From Persebacter sp965221835 (lineage in GTDB: Bacteria > Pseudomonadota > Gammaproteobacteria > Tethybacterales > Persebacteraceae), in contig OZ244916.1 of assembly GCA_965221835.1 (NCBI GenBank), positions 1,798,001 through 1,862,000 on the forward strand: a DNA stretch of 64,000 nucleotides. The letters run 5' to 3'. The notes under the pieces were generated by a model. The model was given only the letters and a program-made list of their open reading frames with translations. It searched no databases and was not told the origin of the DNA. Positions within the stretch are counted from its first letter, which is position 1; every line of letters starts with the position of its first letter. A program made the position numbers and the translations under genes. Below, piece by piece: positions 16,301-25,251 of this stretch.

Positions 16301-16771
16301 ATGTTTAACATCAGTTTCGGCGAAGTCGTTGTCGTTGCGGTGATAGGTTTGATTGTCATCGGTCCGAAACGATTGCCGGAGGCGGCGCGATTTGTGGGAC
16401 ATTTGCTGTCGCGGGTGCAGCGGCAGGTAGCAGATGTCAAATCCGATATTCGCCGCGAAATGGATCTTGAAGATTTAAAATCCATTCAGCGCGAATACGA
16501 AAGTGCGGCGCGCGATATAAAAGATGATTTTTCCGCACACACGCGCGAAGTAAAAGACGCAGTTGCGGACGGCAAAGCGGCGATGACGGCGCAATGGCCG
16601 GGCGCATCCGAACAGAAGAACGCGGCGAATACCGAAAAACGCGCGGATAATTTCAACTCCAATTCTGATTCCGATTCGGCAACGGCAACGGCAACGGCAA
16701 CGACTTCTGCCGCACACGGAACACCGGAATCGACTCCGGAAAAAACGCCGGAAAAGATCCCGCCCCGATGA
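16301..16771 (+). CDS. tatB: Sec-independent translocase subunit TatB
   Basis: Substrate-receptor partner of TatC. The N-terminus MFNISFGEVVVVAVIGL carries the conserved Glu in the single membrane helix, followed by GPKRLPEAAR and a long amphipathic helix with KSDIRREMDLEDL. The C-terminal third is low-complexity (Asn/Ser/Asp, then repeated Ala-Thr, then a Pro/Glu/Lys tail) and is probably disordered. The stop overlaps the tatC ATG by four bases. Confidence 0.92.
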   Translation: MFNISFGEVVVVAVIGLIVIGPKRLPEAARFVGHLLSRVQRQVADVKSDIRREMDLEDLKSIQREYESAARDIKDDFSAHTREVKDAVADGKAAMTAQWPGASEQKNAANTEKRADNFNSNSDSDSATATATATTSAAHGTPESTPEKTPEKIPPR

Positions 16772-17547
16772 GCAGCGACACGGCGACGGACGGGCTTCTC
16801 GGGCATCTGGCGGAGTTGCGCGGCGGATTGTTGCGATGTGTCACAGTACTTCTGATATTAATTTTCGCGCAGTTGATTCCGTACAACGGCGTTTCGTTCG
16901 CCGGCATTTTGGTGGAAACGCTTGCGTTGCCGCTTTCGCGTACGCTGGCGGAATCGTCATTGCCGGGGGGCACTTTAATTTCTACCGGCGTATTGGATCC
17001 GTTTTTGGTGCAGATTACGACCGCCGCGTTGGCATCTTTTTTGGTCGGGTTGCCGTATTTTTTGTTTGAGACATGGCGGTTTGTCGCCCCGGGATTGTAC
17101 AAACACGAAAAAAAATTGGTGTTGCCGCTGATTGTCAGCAGTACCGCATTGTTTTATTTGGGAATGTTGTTTGCCTATTTTTTGGTGTTTCGCACGGTGT
17201 TTCATTTTGTCGCAGCGGTCGCACCGGAAGGCATTGCATGGACGCCGGACATCATGCGTTTTTTCAGTTTCGCGCTTACTATTTTTATCGCTTTCGGAGT
17301 CGCGTTTGAAACGCCGGTGGTGGTGTATTTGTTGGTGCGCGGCGGAGTTGTGGAGAAAGACAATTTACGGCGGGCGCGGCGATATGTCATTGTCGGTGCG
17401 TTTGTCGTTGCCGCAATTTTTACGCCGCCCGATATTATTTCGCAATTGTTGTTGGCGATTCCGTGCTGGCTGCTTTTTGAGTTGGGATTATTTTTGGCGC
17501 CTTCCAAAAAACGCGATGAGGCGAGCAAAAATGATGCGGAAAATTAA
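16768..17547 (+). CDS. tatC: Sec-independent translocase subunit TatC
   Basis: Polytopic inner-membrane receptor for twin-arginine signal peptides. The N-terminal cytosolic motif LLGHLAELRGGLLRC contains the conserved HLxELR element. Six hydrophobic segments follow, with PYFLFETWRFVAPGLYKHEKK in the first cytoplasmic loop and FGVAFETPVVVYLL later. The length (259) is typical. Co-translation with tatB is suggested by the ATGA overlap. Confidence 0.95.
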   Translation: MSSDTATDGLLGHLAELRGGLLRCVTVLLILIFAQLIPYNGVSFAGILVETLALPLSRTLAESSLPGGTLISTGVLDPFLVQITTAALASFLVGLPYFLFETWRFVAPGLYKHEKKLVLPLIVSSTALFYLGMLFAYFLVFRTVFHFVAAVAPEGIAWTPDIMRFFSFALTIFIAFGVAFETPVVVYLLVRGGVVEKDNLRRARRYVIVGAFVVAAIFTPPDIISQLLLAIPCWLLFELGLFLAPSKKRDEASKNDAEN

Positions 17548-17638
17548 AATGGCAAAGACCATAAAAAACGCCGCGTTTTGTGTCAAAATGTTCCGCGTTG
17601 ACAGCGAAAAAATTAATAACAAAGTCGGAGAACAATAA

Positions 17639-18901
17639 ATGCCCGCATCCAACCGCCGCAAAATTCTTGTCGTCGACGACGAGATCGGCATACGCGAACT
17701 ATTGACGGAAATTTTAACGGACGAAGGATACGCCGTTGTCGCCGCCGCAGATGCCGAAGAGGCGTGGAGCATTCGTACGCGCGAACAATTTTCGCTGATT
17801 CTTTTGGATATTTGGATGCCCGACAAAGACGGGTTGACTTTGCTGAAACAATGGCAGGATGCGGGATTGCTGGGAATTCCGATTGTGGTGATGTCCGGAC
17901 ACGCGACTATCAACACCGCCGTGGAAGCGATGAAACTCGGCGCGCTGGAAGTGTTAGAAAAACCGATTGCAACCAACCGATTGCTGGCGACGGTGGAAAA
18001 ATCGGTGCGCAGTCCGAGAGAAAAACAAGGCAATATAGAAATTCAACAAACCAATTTCGGGCGCGGTGAAGTGTTGCAACGTTTTAAGCACAACTTGTTT
18101 CAAGCGTCTGCCGGTTCGTATCCGGTGCTGATGGTCGGACCGCCGAACGCGGGCGCGACTTTTTATGCGCAAATGCTGGCACCGCCGCAAGGCGATGTCG
18201 TTTTTATCAGTTGTCATTCGCAACTGCAAGGCAACTTGGGACAGATTTTGCGCCGTGCTGCAGGCGGTTTGGTTATCGTGCCGATGATTGACGGATTGAA
18301 TTCTATGCAGCAAAACGGTCTTCTCGCATTGATGAATGAGGCGGCACGCATTCATTCTCGCGTTGTCGCTTCGGCGGCGGAATCGCCCGAAAAGTTGGCA
18401 GTCGGGCGCGATTTCAATCCCGCGCTGCTAAAAATACTGGAGCATATCGTCATACAGCCGCCGATGGCGCAATATATGGAAGACATTCCCTATATCGTGG
18501 ATATTGTCACGCGCCGCTTAACCAAAAATACGGGAATGGCGAATTGTCGTCTGACCGCTTCGGCGGTGGAGGTGCTGATGAATCACCGTTATGAAAACGA
18601 TTTTTTGGAACTGCAATCGCTGGTGCGGTGCGCGATAATGCTGGCGGAATCGGAACAGGTTGATGCAGACCATGTACATCGGGCGATTGATCAATTTTCG
18701 CTTGGCGTGCCGTCGTTAAATCGCGTTGTCGGCGGCGATATTTTTTCCATGACTTTGCGCGATGCGCGCATTGCGTTTGAACGCGAATATTTTCGCCGTC
18801 TGTTGGAAATGACTCAAAACAATATTCAACAAGCGACTCAAATTTCCGGGTTGGAACGCACTTACTTGTACCGCAAATTAAAACAACACAAATACAGTTA
18901 A
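17639..18901 (+). CDS. NtrX-like response regulator with a degenerate AAA+ domain
   Basis: Three-domain protein of 420 residues. Residues 1-120 are an intact receiver: VVDDE acidic patch, phospho-acceptor Asp57 in LILLDIWMP, and Lys108 in LEKPI. The middle AAA+ sigma-54 activator domain has lost its motifs: Walker A reads GPPNAGATF with no Lys, Walker B reads VIVPMIDGL, and no GAFTGA loop is found. The C-terminal Fis-type HTH is NtrX-like (LRDARIAFEREYFRRLL and ISGLERTYLYRKLKQ). It probably cannot hydrolyse ATP or activate sigma-54; a plain DNA-binding regulator is more likely. No NtrY-type kinase gene is nearby. Confidence 0.85.
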   Translation: MPASNRRKILVVDDEIGIRELLTEILTDEGYAVVAAADAEEAWSIRTREQFSLILLDIWMPDKDGLTLLKQWQDAGLLGIPIVVMSGHATINTAVEAMKLGALEVLEKPIATNRLLATVEKSVRSPREKQGNIEIQQTNFGRGEVLQRFKHNLFQASAGSYPVLMVGPPNAGATFYAQMLAPPQGDVVFISCHSQLQGNLGQILRRAAGGLVIVPMIDGLNSMQQNGLLALMNEAARIHSRVVASAAESPEKLAVGRDFNPALLKILEHIVIQPPMAQYMEDIPYIVDIVTRRLTKNTGMANCRLTASAVEVLMNHRYENDFLELQSLVRCAIMLAESEQVDADHVHRAIDQFSLGVPSLNRVVGGDIFSMTLRDARIAFEREYFRRLLEMTQNNIQQATQISGLERTYLYRKLKQHKYS

Positions 18902-18909
18902 TCGCGGAA

Positions 18910-21900
18910 ATGTTCGCGCCGGATATCGCCGCCGGATTGTCGCCGCCGCCTGCGCCGGGCAATGTCGTGTGCGCCGCCGCTCCCGCCGGTGCGGGCGAAT
19001 CGCTGGCGGTGGCGGCATGGTATTCTCTGCATCGGCGACCGATTTTGTGGCTGGTGCGGGATGCGCGTACGGCGGCTTATGCGGCGGCAGAACTCGCTTT
19101 TTTCGCGCCCGATGCGCCCGTTCATTTGTTGCCCGATTGGGAAACATTGCCGTTCGCCGCTGTGTCGCCGCCGCCCGATTTGCAAACCGCCCGCATGGCG
19201 GCGTTGGCGGCAATGTGCGGCGGCGGAATCACTGTTGCAACGGCAGCGGCGGCACTTTTGCCGTGTCCGCCTCCGGCATTTGTCGCCGCCCGTGCGATGC
19301 GTGCCGGGGATCACATTTCGCCCGCCGCACTGATTTCGGGATTGGTAGAATTCGGTTATGCGCGCACCGACCGCGTTTTGGCGGCGGGCGAGTTTGCGGT
19401 TTATGGCGGGCAAATTGACATTTTTCCGCCGGATGCCGCCGCGCCGTACCGATTGGTTTTGGAAGATGACGAAATTGAACAAATTCGCGTTTTTGATGCA
19501 CAAACGCAAATGTCGTCCGGGCGCGCCGAAGAGTTTCGCTTGTTTCCGGCGGGGGAATGCGATTTGTCGGCGGCGGGGATTGCGCGTTTTCGCCGGGCGT
19601 TTACCGCACGATTCGGCGATGCGGACGATGAAACGGTGCGGGCGATTGTTGCCGGAAAAGCGGCGCCGGGAATGGAGTTTTTGCTGCCGCTATTTTTTGA
19701 CAAAATCGCGCGATTGCCCGATTATCTGGCGGCGGATACATTAGTTATTTTCGGGCGGGGCGGACGCGAAGCGGCGGAACGGTTTATGACATTGGCGAGG
19801 CGGCGGCGCGACAACGCGGAAATTTACGAACATCGCGCCGCATTGCAAGCCGAGGAAGTTTTTTTGCCGCCCGAAGAATTGCAAAAAAAGTTTTCACAAT
19901 TCGCCGCGGTGGAATGGGACGGCGAATCGGCAACGCCGCCGCCGATAGAAATTAACCGCCGCGATTCCGATTCGCATGCGGCATTGAAATCTTTTTTGCG
20001 TACTGCGGCGGGGCGCGTGATTCTCGCCGCCGATAGCGCGGGGCGGCGCGATTCTTTGCATTCCGCATTGTCCGGCGATTTGCAAGAGTTGCGAAAAGCG
20101 GATTCTTTTGCCGATTGTGCAGAAGGTATTTCGTTGACCGTCGCGCCGTTGCGGGGAGGTTTTTCCATGCCGGAATTGACGGTGTTGACAGAAGCGGAAA
20201 TTTTTGCAACGCGTTCCGCACCGCGCCGCCGCACACATTCTGCACCGTCGCCGGCGGACGAATTGACAATCGGCGAGGCGGTCATTCATCGCGATTATGG
20301 AATCGGGCGTTATGCGGGAATTGTGGAACGCACCGGTGCCGCGCGCGGAGAGTTTTTGCAAATTGAATATGCGGACGGGCAGCGATTACTTTTACCGGCG
20401 GCGCACTTGCATTTGTTGCTGCCGTATCACGGCGAACCGGCGGCACTTTCCAAACTCGGCGGTGCGCGATGGAAACGCGTTCGCGCCCGCGCACAAAAAA
20501 ATGCGCGCGATACAGCGGCGCGAATGTTGGCAATGCAAGCGCGGCGGGAAGCGGCGCGCGACAAGCGGCAAACGCCGGATGCCCGCGCGTTGGCGCGATT
20601 TGTAGACGAGTTTCCGTACACCGAAACGCCTGATCAAGCGGAGGCGTGTCGCGCTGTTTTGTGCGATATGCAATCGTCAAAACCGATGGACCGGGTTGTC
20701 GTCGCCGATGTCGGATTTGGCAAAACCGAAGTCGCGATGCGCGCCGCCGCCGCCGCCGTTCTGGCGGGAATGCAAACCGCAGTACTGGCGCCTACGACTC
20801 TTTTGGCAGAACAACACGCGCGTACATTTACTGATCGTTTTGCCGGTTTTCCGGCGCGAATTGTATCGTTAACCCGCCTGTCGTCCGCTGCCGAAAAACG
20901 CCGCGCGCTGGCGGAAATCGGCGACGGACGCGCCGACATCGTCATCGGCACGCACGCGTTACTCGGCAAATCCATGCAGTTTGCAAAACCGGGGCTGGCG
21001 GTAATAGACGAAGAACATCGTTTCGGCGTACGGCAAAAAGAACATTTCAAAACGATGCGCGCGAACATGGATATTCTCGCGTTGTCGGCGACTCCAATTC
21101 CGCGTACGATGGCGATGGCGATGGAGGGAATTCGCGACATTTCCGTAATTGCAACGCCGCCGCCGGGACGGCTGGCAATACGCACCCGCATCGCGTCTTT
21201 TTCGCGTACAGAAATAACAGACGCATGCGAACGCGAATTGTTGCGCGGCGGACAAATTTATTTTGTGCATAACGACATTCGCGGACTTCCCGAAATGGAA
21301 TCGCGTTTGCGCGAGTGGTTGCCCGAAATGACCATTGTCGCCGTCCACGGCGCTATGCATAGCGCGGACATTGCGCGCGCGATGCGGCAATTTGTGCGCG
21401 GCGATGTGGATATGTTGCTGGCGACTTCCATCGTGGAAAGCGGTTTGGATATTGCGCGTGCGAATACGATGATTATCAATCGCGCGGATCGGATGGGGAT
21501 TTCGCGTTTGCATCAGTTGCGCGGACGGGTCGGGCGTTCGGATGTGCGCGCGCATGTTTTGTTGCTGACTTCGCCGGAAGGGGCGGCAACTGCGCGCGGC
21601 GAAGCGCGACTGAACGCATTGTCGGAATGCACCGCACCGGGAGACGGATTTTTGATTGCGTTGCGCGATTTGGAAACGCGCGGTGCGGGAGAGATTTTCG
21701 GCGAACGACAAAGCGGCGAGTTGGCGGCGGTGGGTTATGCGATGTATCAAAAAATGGTGCGGGCTGCAGTACGCGAATTGACGGACGGCGATGAAGAATC
21801 GGCGGCAGTGGTGGATTTTTCGGCACCGGCGCTTTTGCCCGCCGATTATGCACCATCGCCGGGCGAACGATTGCGCTATTATCGCCGTTTGTCGGCGGCA

Positions 21901-22251
21901 AAAACAGCAGCAGACATTACCGCCGTGCGATTGGAATGGGAAGATCGTTTCGGCACACCGCCGCCGCCGGCACAACTTTTGTTGGCATCGCACAAACTTC
22001 GTTTGCTGGCGGATGCAGCACAAATTACGCAACTGCGCGCAAATGACGGTGCGGCAACGGCGGCGTTTGTCGCCGCACCAAAATGCCGCGACAAACTACT
22101 TCTAAAAATCGCCGAAAAAAAATGTCGCCCGCAAAAAGACGGCGCAATCCACATCGTCAACTTATCCCGCGATGCCTTGCAATGTGCCGCGCAACTGGAA
22201 GATTTTTTGCGCGATTTAATCGCAGATGCGCCCGCCGATTCCGCCGATTAA
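18910..22251 (+). CDS. mfd: transcription-repair coupling factor
   Basis: Large SF2 translocase that removes stalled RNA polymerase and recruits UvrA. UvrB-like N-terminal domains cover about residues 1-440 (LPDWETLPFAAVSPPPDLQTARM). The RNA-polymerase interaction/CarD-like region follows (GEAVIHRDYGIGRYAGI near 455). The motor has Walker A VVVADVGFGKTEVAMRAA, DEEH in place of DExH (LAVIDEEHRFGVRQKEHF), SATPIPRTMAMAM and QLRGRVGRS. The TRG and C-terminal domains complete 1113 residues, close to the normal 1150. It starts nine bases after the NtrX-like gene. Confidence 0.96.
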   Translation: MFAPDIAAGLSPPPAPGNVVCAAAPAGAGESLAVAAWYSLHRRPILWLVRDARTAAYAAAELAFFAPDAPVHLLPDWETLPFAAVSPPPDLQTARMAALAAMCGGGITVATAAAALLPCPPPAFVAARAMRAGDHISPAALISGLVEFGYARTDRVLAAGEFAVYGGQIDIFPPDAAAPYRLVLEDDEIEQIRVFDAQTQMSSGRAEEFRLFPAGECDLSAAGIARFRRAFTARFGDADDETVRAIVAGKAAPGMEFLLPLFFDKIARLPDYLAADTLVIFGRGGREAAERFMTLARRRRDNAEIYEHRAALQAEEVFLPPEELQKKFSQFAAVEWDGESATPPPIEINRRDSDSHAALKSFLRTAAGRVILAADSAGRRDSLHSALSGDLQELRKADSFADCAEGISLTVAPLRGGFSMPELTVLTEAEIFATRSAPRRRTHSAPSPADELTIGEAVIHRDYGIGRYAGIVERTGAARGEFLQIEYADGQRLLLPAAHLHLLLPYHGEPAALSKLGGARWKRVRARAQKNARDTAARMLAMQARREAARDKRQTPDARALARFVDEFPYTETPDQAEACRAVLCDMQSSKPMDRVVVADVGFGKTEVAMRAAAAAVLAGMQTAVLAPTTLLAEQHARTFTDRFAGFPARIVSLTRLSSAAEKRRALAEIGDGRADIVIGTHALLGKSMQFAKPGLAVIDEEHRFGVRQKEHFKTMRANMDILALSATPIPRTMAMAMEGIRDISVIATPPPGRLAIRTRIASFSRTEITDACERELLRGGQIYFVHNDIRGLPEMESRLREWLPEMTIVAVHGAMHSADIARAMRQFVRGDVDMLLATSIVESGLDIARANTMIINRADRMGISRLHQLRGRVGRSDVRAHVLLLTSPEGAATARGEARLNALSECTAPGDGFLIALRDLETRGAGEIFGERQSGELAAVGYAMYQKMVRAAVRELTDGDEESAAVVDFSAPALLPADYAPSPGERLRYYRRLSAAKTAADITAVRLEWEDRFGTPPPPAQLLLASHKLRLLADAAQITQLRANDGAATAAFVAAPKCRDKLLLKIAEKKCRPQKDGAIHIVNLSRDALQCAAQLEDFLRDLIADAPADSAD

Positions 22252-22296
22252 ATCCGCCGCCATTATTTTCAAAACACCGTTGCCGCAACGGCAAAT

Positions 22297-22902
22297 TTAT
22301 TCCATCAACGCCGCAGGAATAAATGCACCCAACATTAAAATCGCTATCGCAATATTAAAAACGCGCACACGAATCGGATTGGCGTGCAGAAATTTTCCGA
22401 TAGTCGCACCGCAAAATCCCCATATCCACATACACGGCACATCCACAAGAAAAAAAGTCGCAGTCATCAAAACCGCCTCCAACACCGCACCGTGTTCTGC
22501 CGAAATAAACGCCGCTGTCGCACCGCCGCACATCACCCACGATTTTGGATTAATCCACTGAAATGTTGCCATCTGAAAAAATGTCGGCGGTTTTGTCGCC
22601 CGCGATTTTTCGGCGTTGCCGGCAGACGCGATTTTCCATGCCAGCCAACACATAAACACGATACCCGTCCAGCGAAGCACATCGTGCAAAAACGGATAAC
22701 GGGCGAAAATAAATCCGCCGCCCAACGCCACAATCAGCAGCATCGCCGCAAATCCAAAATTCACGCCGAAAATTACCCGCGCCGTTTTAACGAGACCAAA
22801 ATTAACCGCCGCCGTTGCGATAATCATGGTATTCGGACCGGGGATTATAGAAGTTGCAAACGCAAACAACGCAATCCCCCCAAAAAAATCCCATCCCGGC
22901 AT
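22297..22902 (-). CDS. LysE/RhtB family amino-acid exporter
   Basis: Inner-membrane exporter of about 201 residues with six hydrophobic segments. It has the family signature SIIPGPNTMIIATAAVNFG after helix 1, then FQWINPKSWVM near residue 125. An ATG at 22941 would add 13 residues, but that ATG is itself part of a TATAAT box on the minus strand. The later ATG at 22902 is preceded by GGAAAGGGGGGG and yields the family's standard N-terminus (MPGWDFFGGIALFAFATS), so it was chosen. The seven-G run upstream could vary ribosome binding. The substrate is unknown, perhaps threonine, homoserine or a similar amino acid. Confidence 0.85.
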   Translation of the reverse strand: MPGWDFFGGIALFAFATSIIPGPNTMIIATAAVNFGLVKTARVIFGVNFGFAAMLLIVALGGGFIFARYPFLHDVLRWTGIVFMCWLAWKIASAGNAEKSRATKPPTFFQMATFQWINPKSWVMCGGATAAFISAEHGAVLEAVLMTATFFLVDVPCMWIWGFCGATIGKFLHANPIRVRVFNIAIAILMLGAFIPAALME

Positions 22903-23136
22903 TACCCCCCCTTTCCAATTTTTCACAATAAAAAATTCCATTATAAACGAATATAAACGAATCGCTGCCGCATGCTTTTACGGAAAGCAAAAGTAATTTG
23001 TTGTATAATGCCGTGCGAGTTTGTTTTTCCGTCTTCCTTTTTTCATTCCCCAGCGCAGCCGCAATAGAGATATATTTCGTAGATATTGCGCAATAAACCC
23101 ATTGCGCCTTTTGTCGCAATCAAAACGGAAACATGG

Positions 23137-23142
23137 TATAAT
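23137..23142 (+). promoter_or_regulatory. extended -10 promoter upstream of the ankyrin cluster
   Basis: TATAAT preceded by TGG gives a TGnTATAAT extended -10, about 60 bases before the first ankyrin ORF at 23201. No convincing -35 is seen, which is normal for extended -10 promoters. Another TATAAT at 23004-23009 has no gene close behind it. This is the clearest promoter candidate for the cluster, since most later junctions leave little room for one. Confidence 0.55.
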
Positions 23143-23200
23143 TGTTCCGTTGCGGATTCATTTCCGCTTTTAATCCCTACAAATAATAAGGAGAAAAACG

Positions 23201-23683
23201 ATGAACGACAATGATAAGAAATTACTTGCAAATAAGAAATTGTTTGATGCAATTAAGAAAGGCAAGGAAATAGCCCGAGACGATACCAAAAACAAATTGG
23301 ATGAATTGAATAAAGAAATCAAGGATCTGATTACTAAAGAAAACGCGAGTCCGAATGCGAAAATGGATGACGGTTGGACGGTTTTGATGGAGGCGGCAAA
23401 TGTCGGAAATCTCGAAATTGCCCAAACTCTGATAAATGCAGGGGCGAATCCGAATGCGGCGAAGGGCTATGGCTGGACGGCTTTGATGGAGGCGGCATAT
23501 TACGGACATATGACAATTGTCTCTCTTCTGCTGGAAAAAGTGGTAAATCGGAATGCGGCATTAAATGCGAATTGGACTGCTTTGGATGCCGCAAATCTGG
23601 CGTGGCAAAATGCGAAAACTCCGGAAGAGGCGAAAAAGTTTCAGACAATTGTGGATATGTTTCAAGGGAAAAAGACGGGATAA
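23201..23683 (+). CDS. ankyrin-repeat protein 1
   Basis: A 160-residue protein without a signal peptide, so cytoplasmic or a non-classically exported effector. A charged helical N-terminus (residues 1-50) is followed by about three 33-residue ankyrin repeats with the core DGWTVLMEAANVGN and AGANPNAAKGYGWTALM. The C-terminal segment (NAKTPEEAKKFQTIVDM) resembles the end of ankyrin protein 6, and AKGYGWTALM with NAALNANWTAL recurs in ankyrin protein 5, so the paralogs have exchanged parts. A good ribosome-binding site (AAGGAG) precedes the ATG. Ankyrin repeats mediate protein binding; partners cannot be read from the sequence. Confidence 0.88.
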   Translation: MNDNDKKLLANKKLFDAIKKGKEIARDDTKNKLDELNKEIKDLITKENASPNAKMDDGWTVLMEAANVGNLEIAQTLINAGANPNAAKGYGWTALMEAAYYGHMTIVSLLLEKVVNRNAALNANWTALDAANLAWQNAKTPEEAKKFQTIVDMFQGKKTG

Positions 23684-23690
23684 CAAAACC

Positions 23691-23719
23691 GGCGGGGATT
23701 CAATGTCCCCGCTTTTTTT
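23691..23719 (+). terminator. module terminator hairpin 1
   Basis: GCGGGGATT-CAAT-GTCCCCGC inverted repeat followed by a T run, eight bases after the ankyrin 1 stop. The same hairpin recurs after most genes of the cluster. Confidence 0.75.
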
Positions 23720-23753
23720 GTATTTCTTTACAAAACCAAAAGGAAAAATCATT

Positions 23754-24080
23754 ATGAAAATCAAATCTATTATTTTGCCGCTGTTTGCGGTTTTTGTTTT
23801 GGGTGTGTCCGGTTGTGCGGACAAATCTGGACCGAAATTACGCGAAATTGAACGAGTTTCGGAAATGTCGGACGAGGAAATTGCCGCCGCAAGAGAGGCG
23901 TGTCATCTTATTTCCACAACCGATTATAACTGTTCAGAATTGGTAAATCCGATTCACGGAATGACTCCGGACGAATGGAAAATTCTCACCGAATCTACGA
24001 AAGAATGTCGCAAAAATCAGTTGCTGTCATTTCATCATTGTCTGCGAGGAAAAGGCGTACGGTACGCCGAATATAATTAA
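23754..24080 (+). CDS. small lipoprotein, unknown function
   Basis: The mature domain of this 108-residue protein is not recognised. The N-terminus MKIKSIILPLFAVFVLGVSGC is a lipoprotein signal peptide with lipobox VSGC (Cys21). The mature part has about four further Cys and a charged helix (SDEEIAAAREACHLI), suggesting a disulfide-stabilised periplasmic or outer-membrane-anchored protein. A longer in-frame reading runs back into the preceding terminator and was rejected; AAAAGGAAAAA lies before the ATG at 23754. The first 14 codons are nearly identical in DNA to those of ankyrin protein 6 and the orphan leader at 28993, so the leader is a shared module. Confidence 0.75.
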   Translation: MKIKSIILPLFAVFVLGVSGCADKSGPKLREIERVSEMSDEEIAAAREACHLISTTDYNCSELVNPIHGMTPDEWKILTESTKECRKNQLLSFHHCLRGKGVRYAEYN

Positions 24081-24083
24081 GCC

Positions 24084-25193
24084 ATGTTTGCCCGTTATGT
24101 TTGGATAATCGCCCCGCTGTTTGCGGCGGGGTGCGGCGGGATTAACATTTTGCCGGAACCGTTTACTCGCGAACGGGTGGACGGAAAAATTCCGGTAAAA
24201 GTAGAATTGATTCGCAAACAAGTACGGGCGGAGTTGGACGGCGTTCCAGAAGGCGAAGCGGAAGTTTTGCGATGGCAGGTGATTGAAAAAGATTATAACA
24301 AATGCCGTTTGTCATCCGCCCGTGCAACAAAATCGGAAGCGGAGGAAGTTTTCGCCGTGTGCATGTCCGAACAAGGATATGTTTATATGTTGCCGATTGA
24401 CGCCGAACAATTTCATTGGGATATTGCGGAAAAAGAGGAGGGTATTTACGCAGAGGAAAAACGAGTAGCGGAAGAACGCCGAATTGCCGCTGAAAAAGAA
24501 CTGGAAAAACTCCGAGTTGCCGCCGAAAAAAAAGCGGAAGAGGAACGAATCGCTGCCGAAAAGAAAGCGGAAGAGGAACGAATTGCTGCCGCTGTAAAAG
24601 CGGAACAGGAGCGTTTAGAAAACAATTTGAGAATTTATGCAAGAGACAATGAATTGTCGGAAGTGCGGCGTTTACTTTCTTTGGGCGTTAATCCTAATGC
24701 GGTGAATGATGGCGGTGTGACGGCTTTGATGGGGGCTGCATATAATGGACATGCCGAAATTGCGAAAATGCTGTTATCGGCAGGGGCGAATCCGAATGTG
24801 GTAAATAAGGACGGCTTGACGGCTTTGATAGTGGCGGGAAATAGCGAACATGCCGAAATTGCGAAAATGCTGTTAGACGGCGGTGCGAATCCGAATGCGG
24901 CGATTATTAACGGCTGGACGGCTTTGATTTTGGTAGCAAATAAGGGACATGCCGAAGTTGCGAAAATTTTATTGTCGGCGAGGGCGAATCCGAATGCGGT
25001 TGATAATAAAGGTATGACGGCTTTGATGGTAGCAGCATTGAAAGGACATGCCGAAATTATAAAGATATTGATAGCGGGCGGAGCGGAAGTTAATCAGCGT
25101 ACGCCCGAAGGAAGTACAGCTTTGAGTTTGGCAAAATATAGGGGCTTTTCCGAGATTGAACGCATTTTGCGAGCGGCGGGGGCGAAAGAATAA
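24084..25193 (+). CDS. ankyrin-repeat lipoprotein 2 with coiled coil
   Basis: A 369-residue envelope protein. The signal peptide ends in the lipobox AAGC (Cys17), so it should be lipid-anchored. Residues 20-120 form an unrecognised globular region with two Cys. Residues 125-185 are a TolA-like Glu/Lys/Ala coiled coil with repeats of KKAEEERIAAE. Five ankyrin repeats follow (about 190-365), each with the GHAEIAKMLLSAGANPN consensus. The last repeat has EVNQRTPEG and the common end ERILRAAGAKE. The segment 24869-24983 is almost identical to 25409-25523 in ankyrin gene 3. It starts three bases after the small lipoprotein gene. Confidence 0.88.
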   Translation: MFARYVWIIAPLFAAGCGGINILPEPFTRERVDGKIPVKVELIRKQVRAELDGVPEGEAEVLRWQVIEKDYNKCRLSSARATKSEAEEVFAVCMSEQGYVYMLPIDAEQFHWDIAEKEEGIYAEEKRVAEERRIAAEKELEKLRVAAEKKAEEERIAAEKKAEEERIAAAVKAEQERLENNLRIYARDNELSEVRRLLSLGVNPNAVNDGGVTALMGAAYNGHAEIAKMLLSAGANPNVVNKDGLTALIVAGNSEHAEIAKMLLDGGANPNAAIINGWTALILVANKGHAEVAKILLSARANPNAVDNKGMTALMVAALKGHAEIIKILIAGGAEVNQRTPEGSTALSLAKYRGFSEIERILRAAGAKE

Positions 25194-25227
25194 CGGCGAG
25201 GATTCCATTTCCCCGCCGTTTTTTTTT
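25194..25227 (+). terminator. module terminator hairpin 2
   Basis: CGGCGAGGATT-CCATT-TCCCCGCCG followed by nine T, directly after the ankyrin 2 stop. A conserved leader (ACAAAACTAAAATGAAAAAT) begins within a few bases. Confidence 0.75.
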
Positions 25228-25251
25228 ACAAAACTAAAATGAAAAATCATT

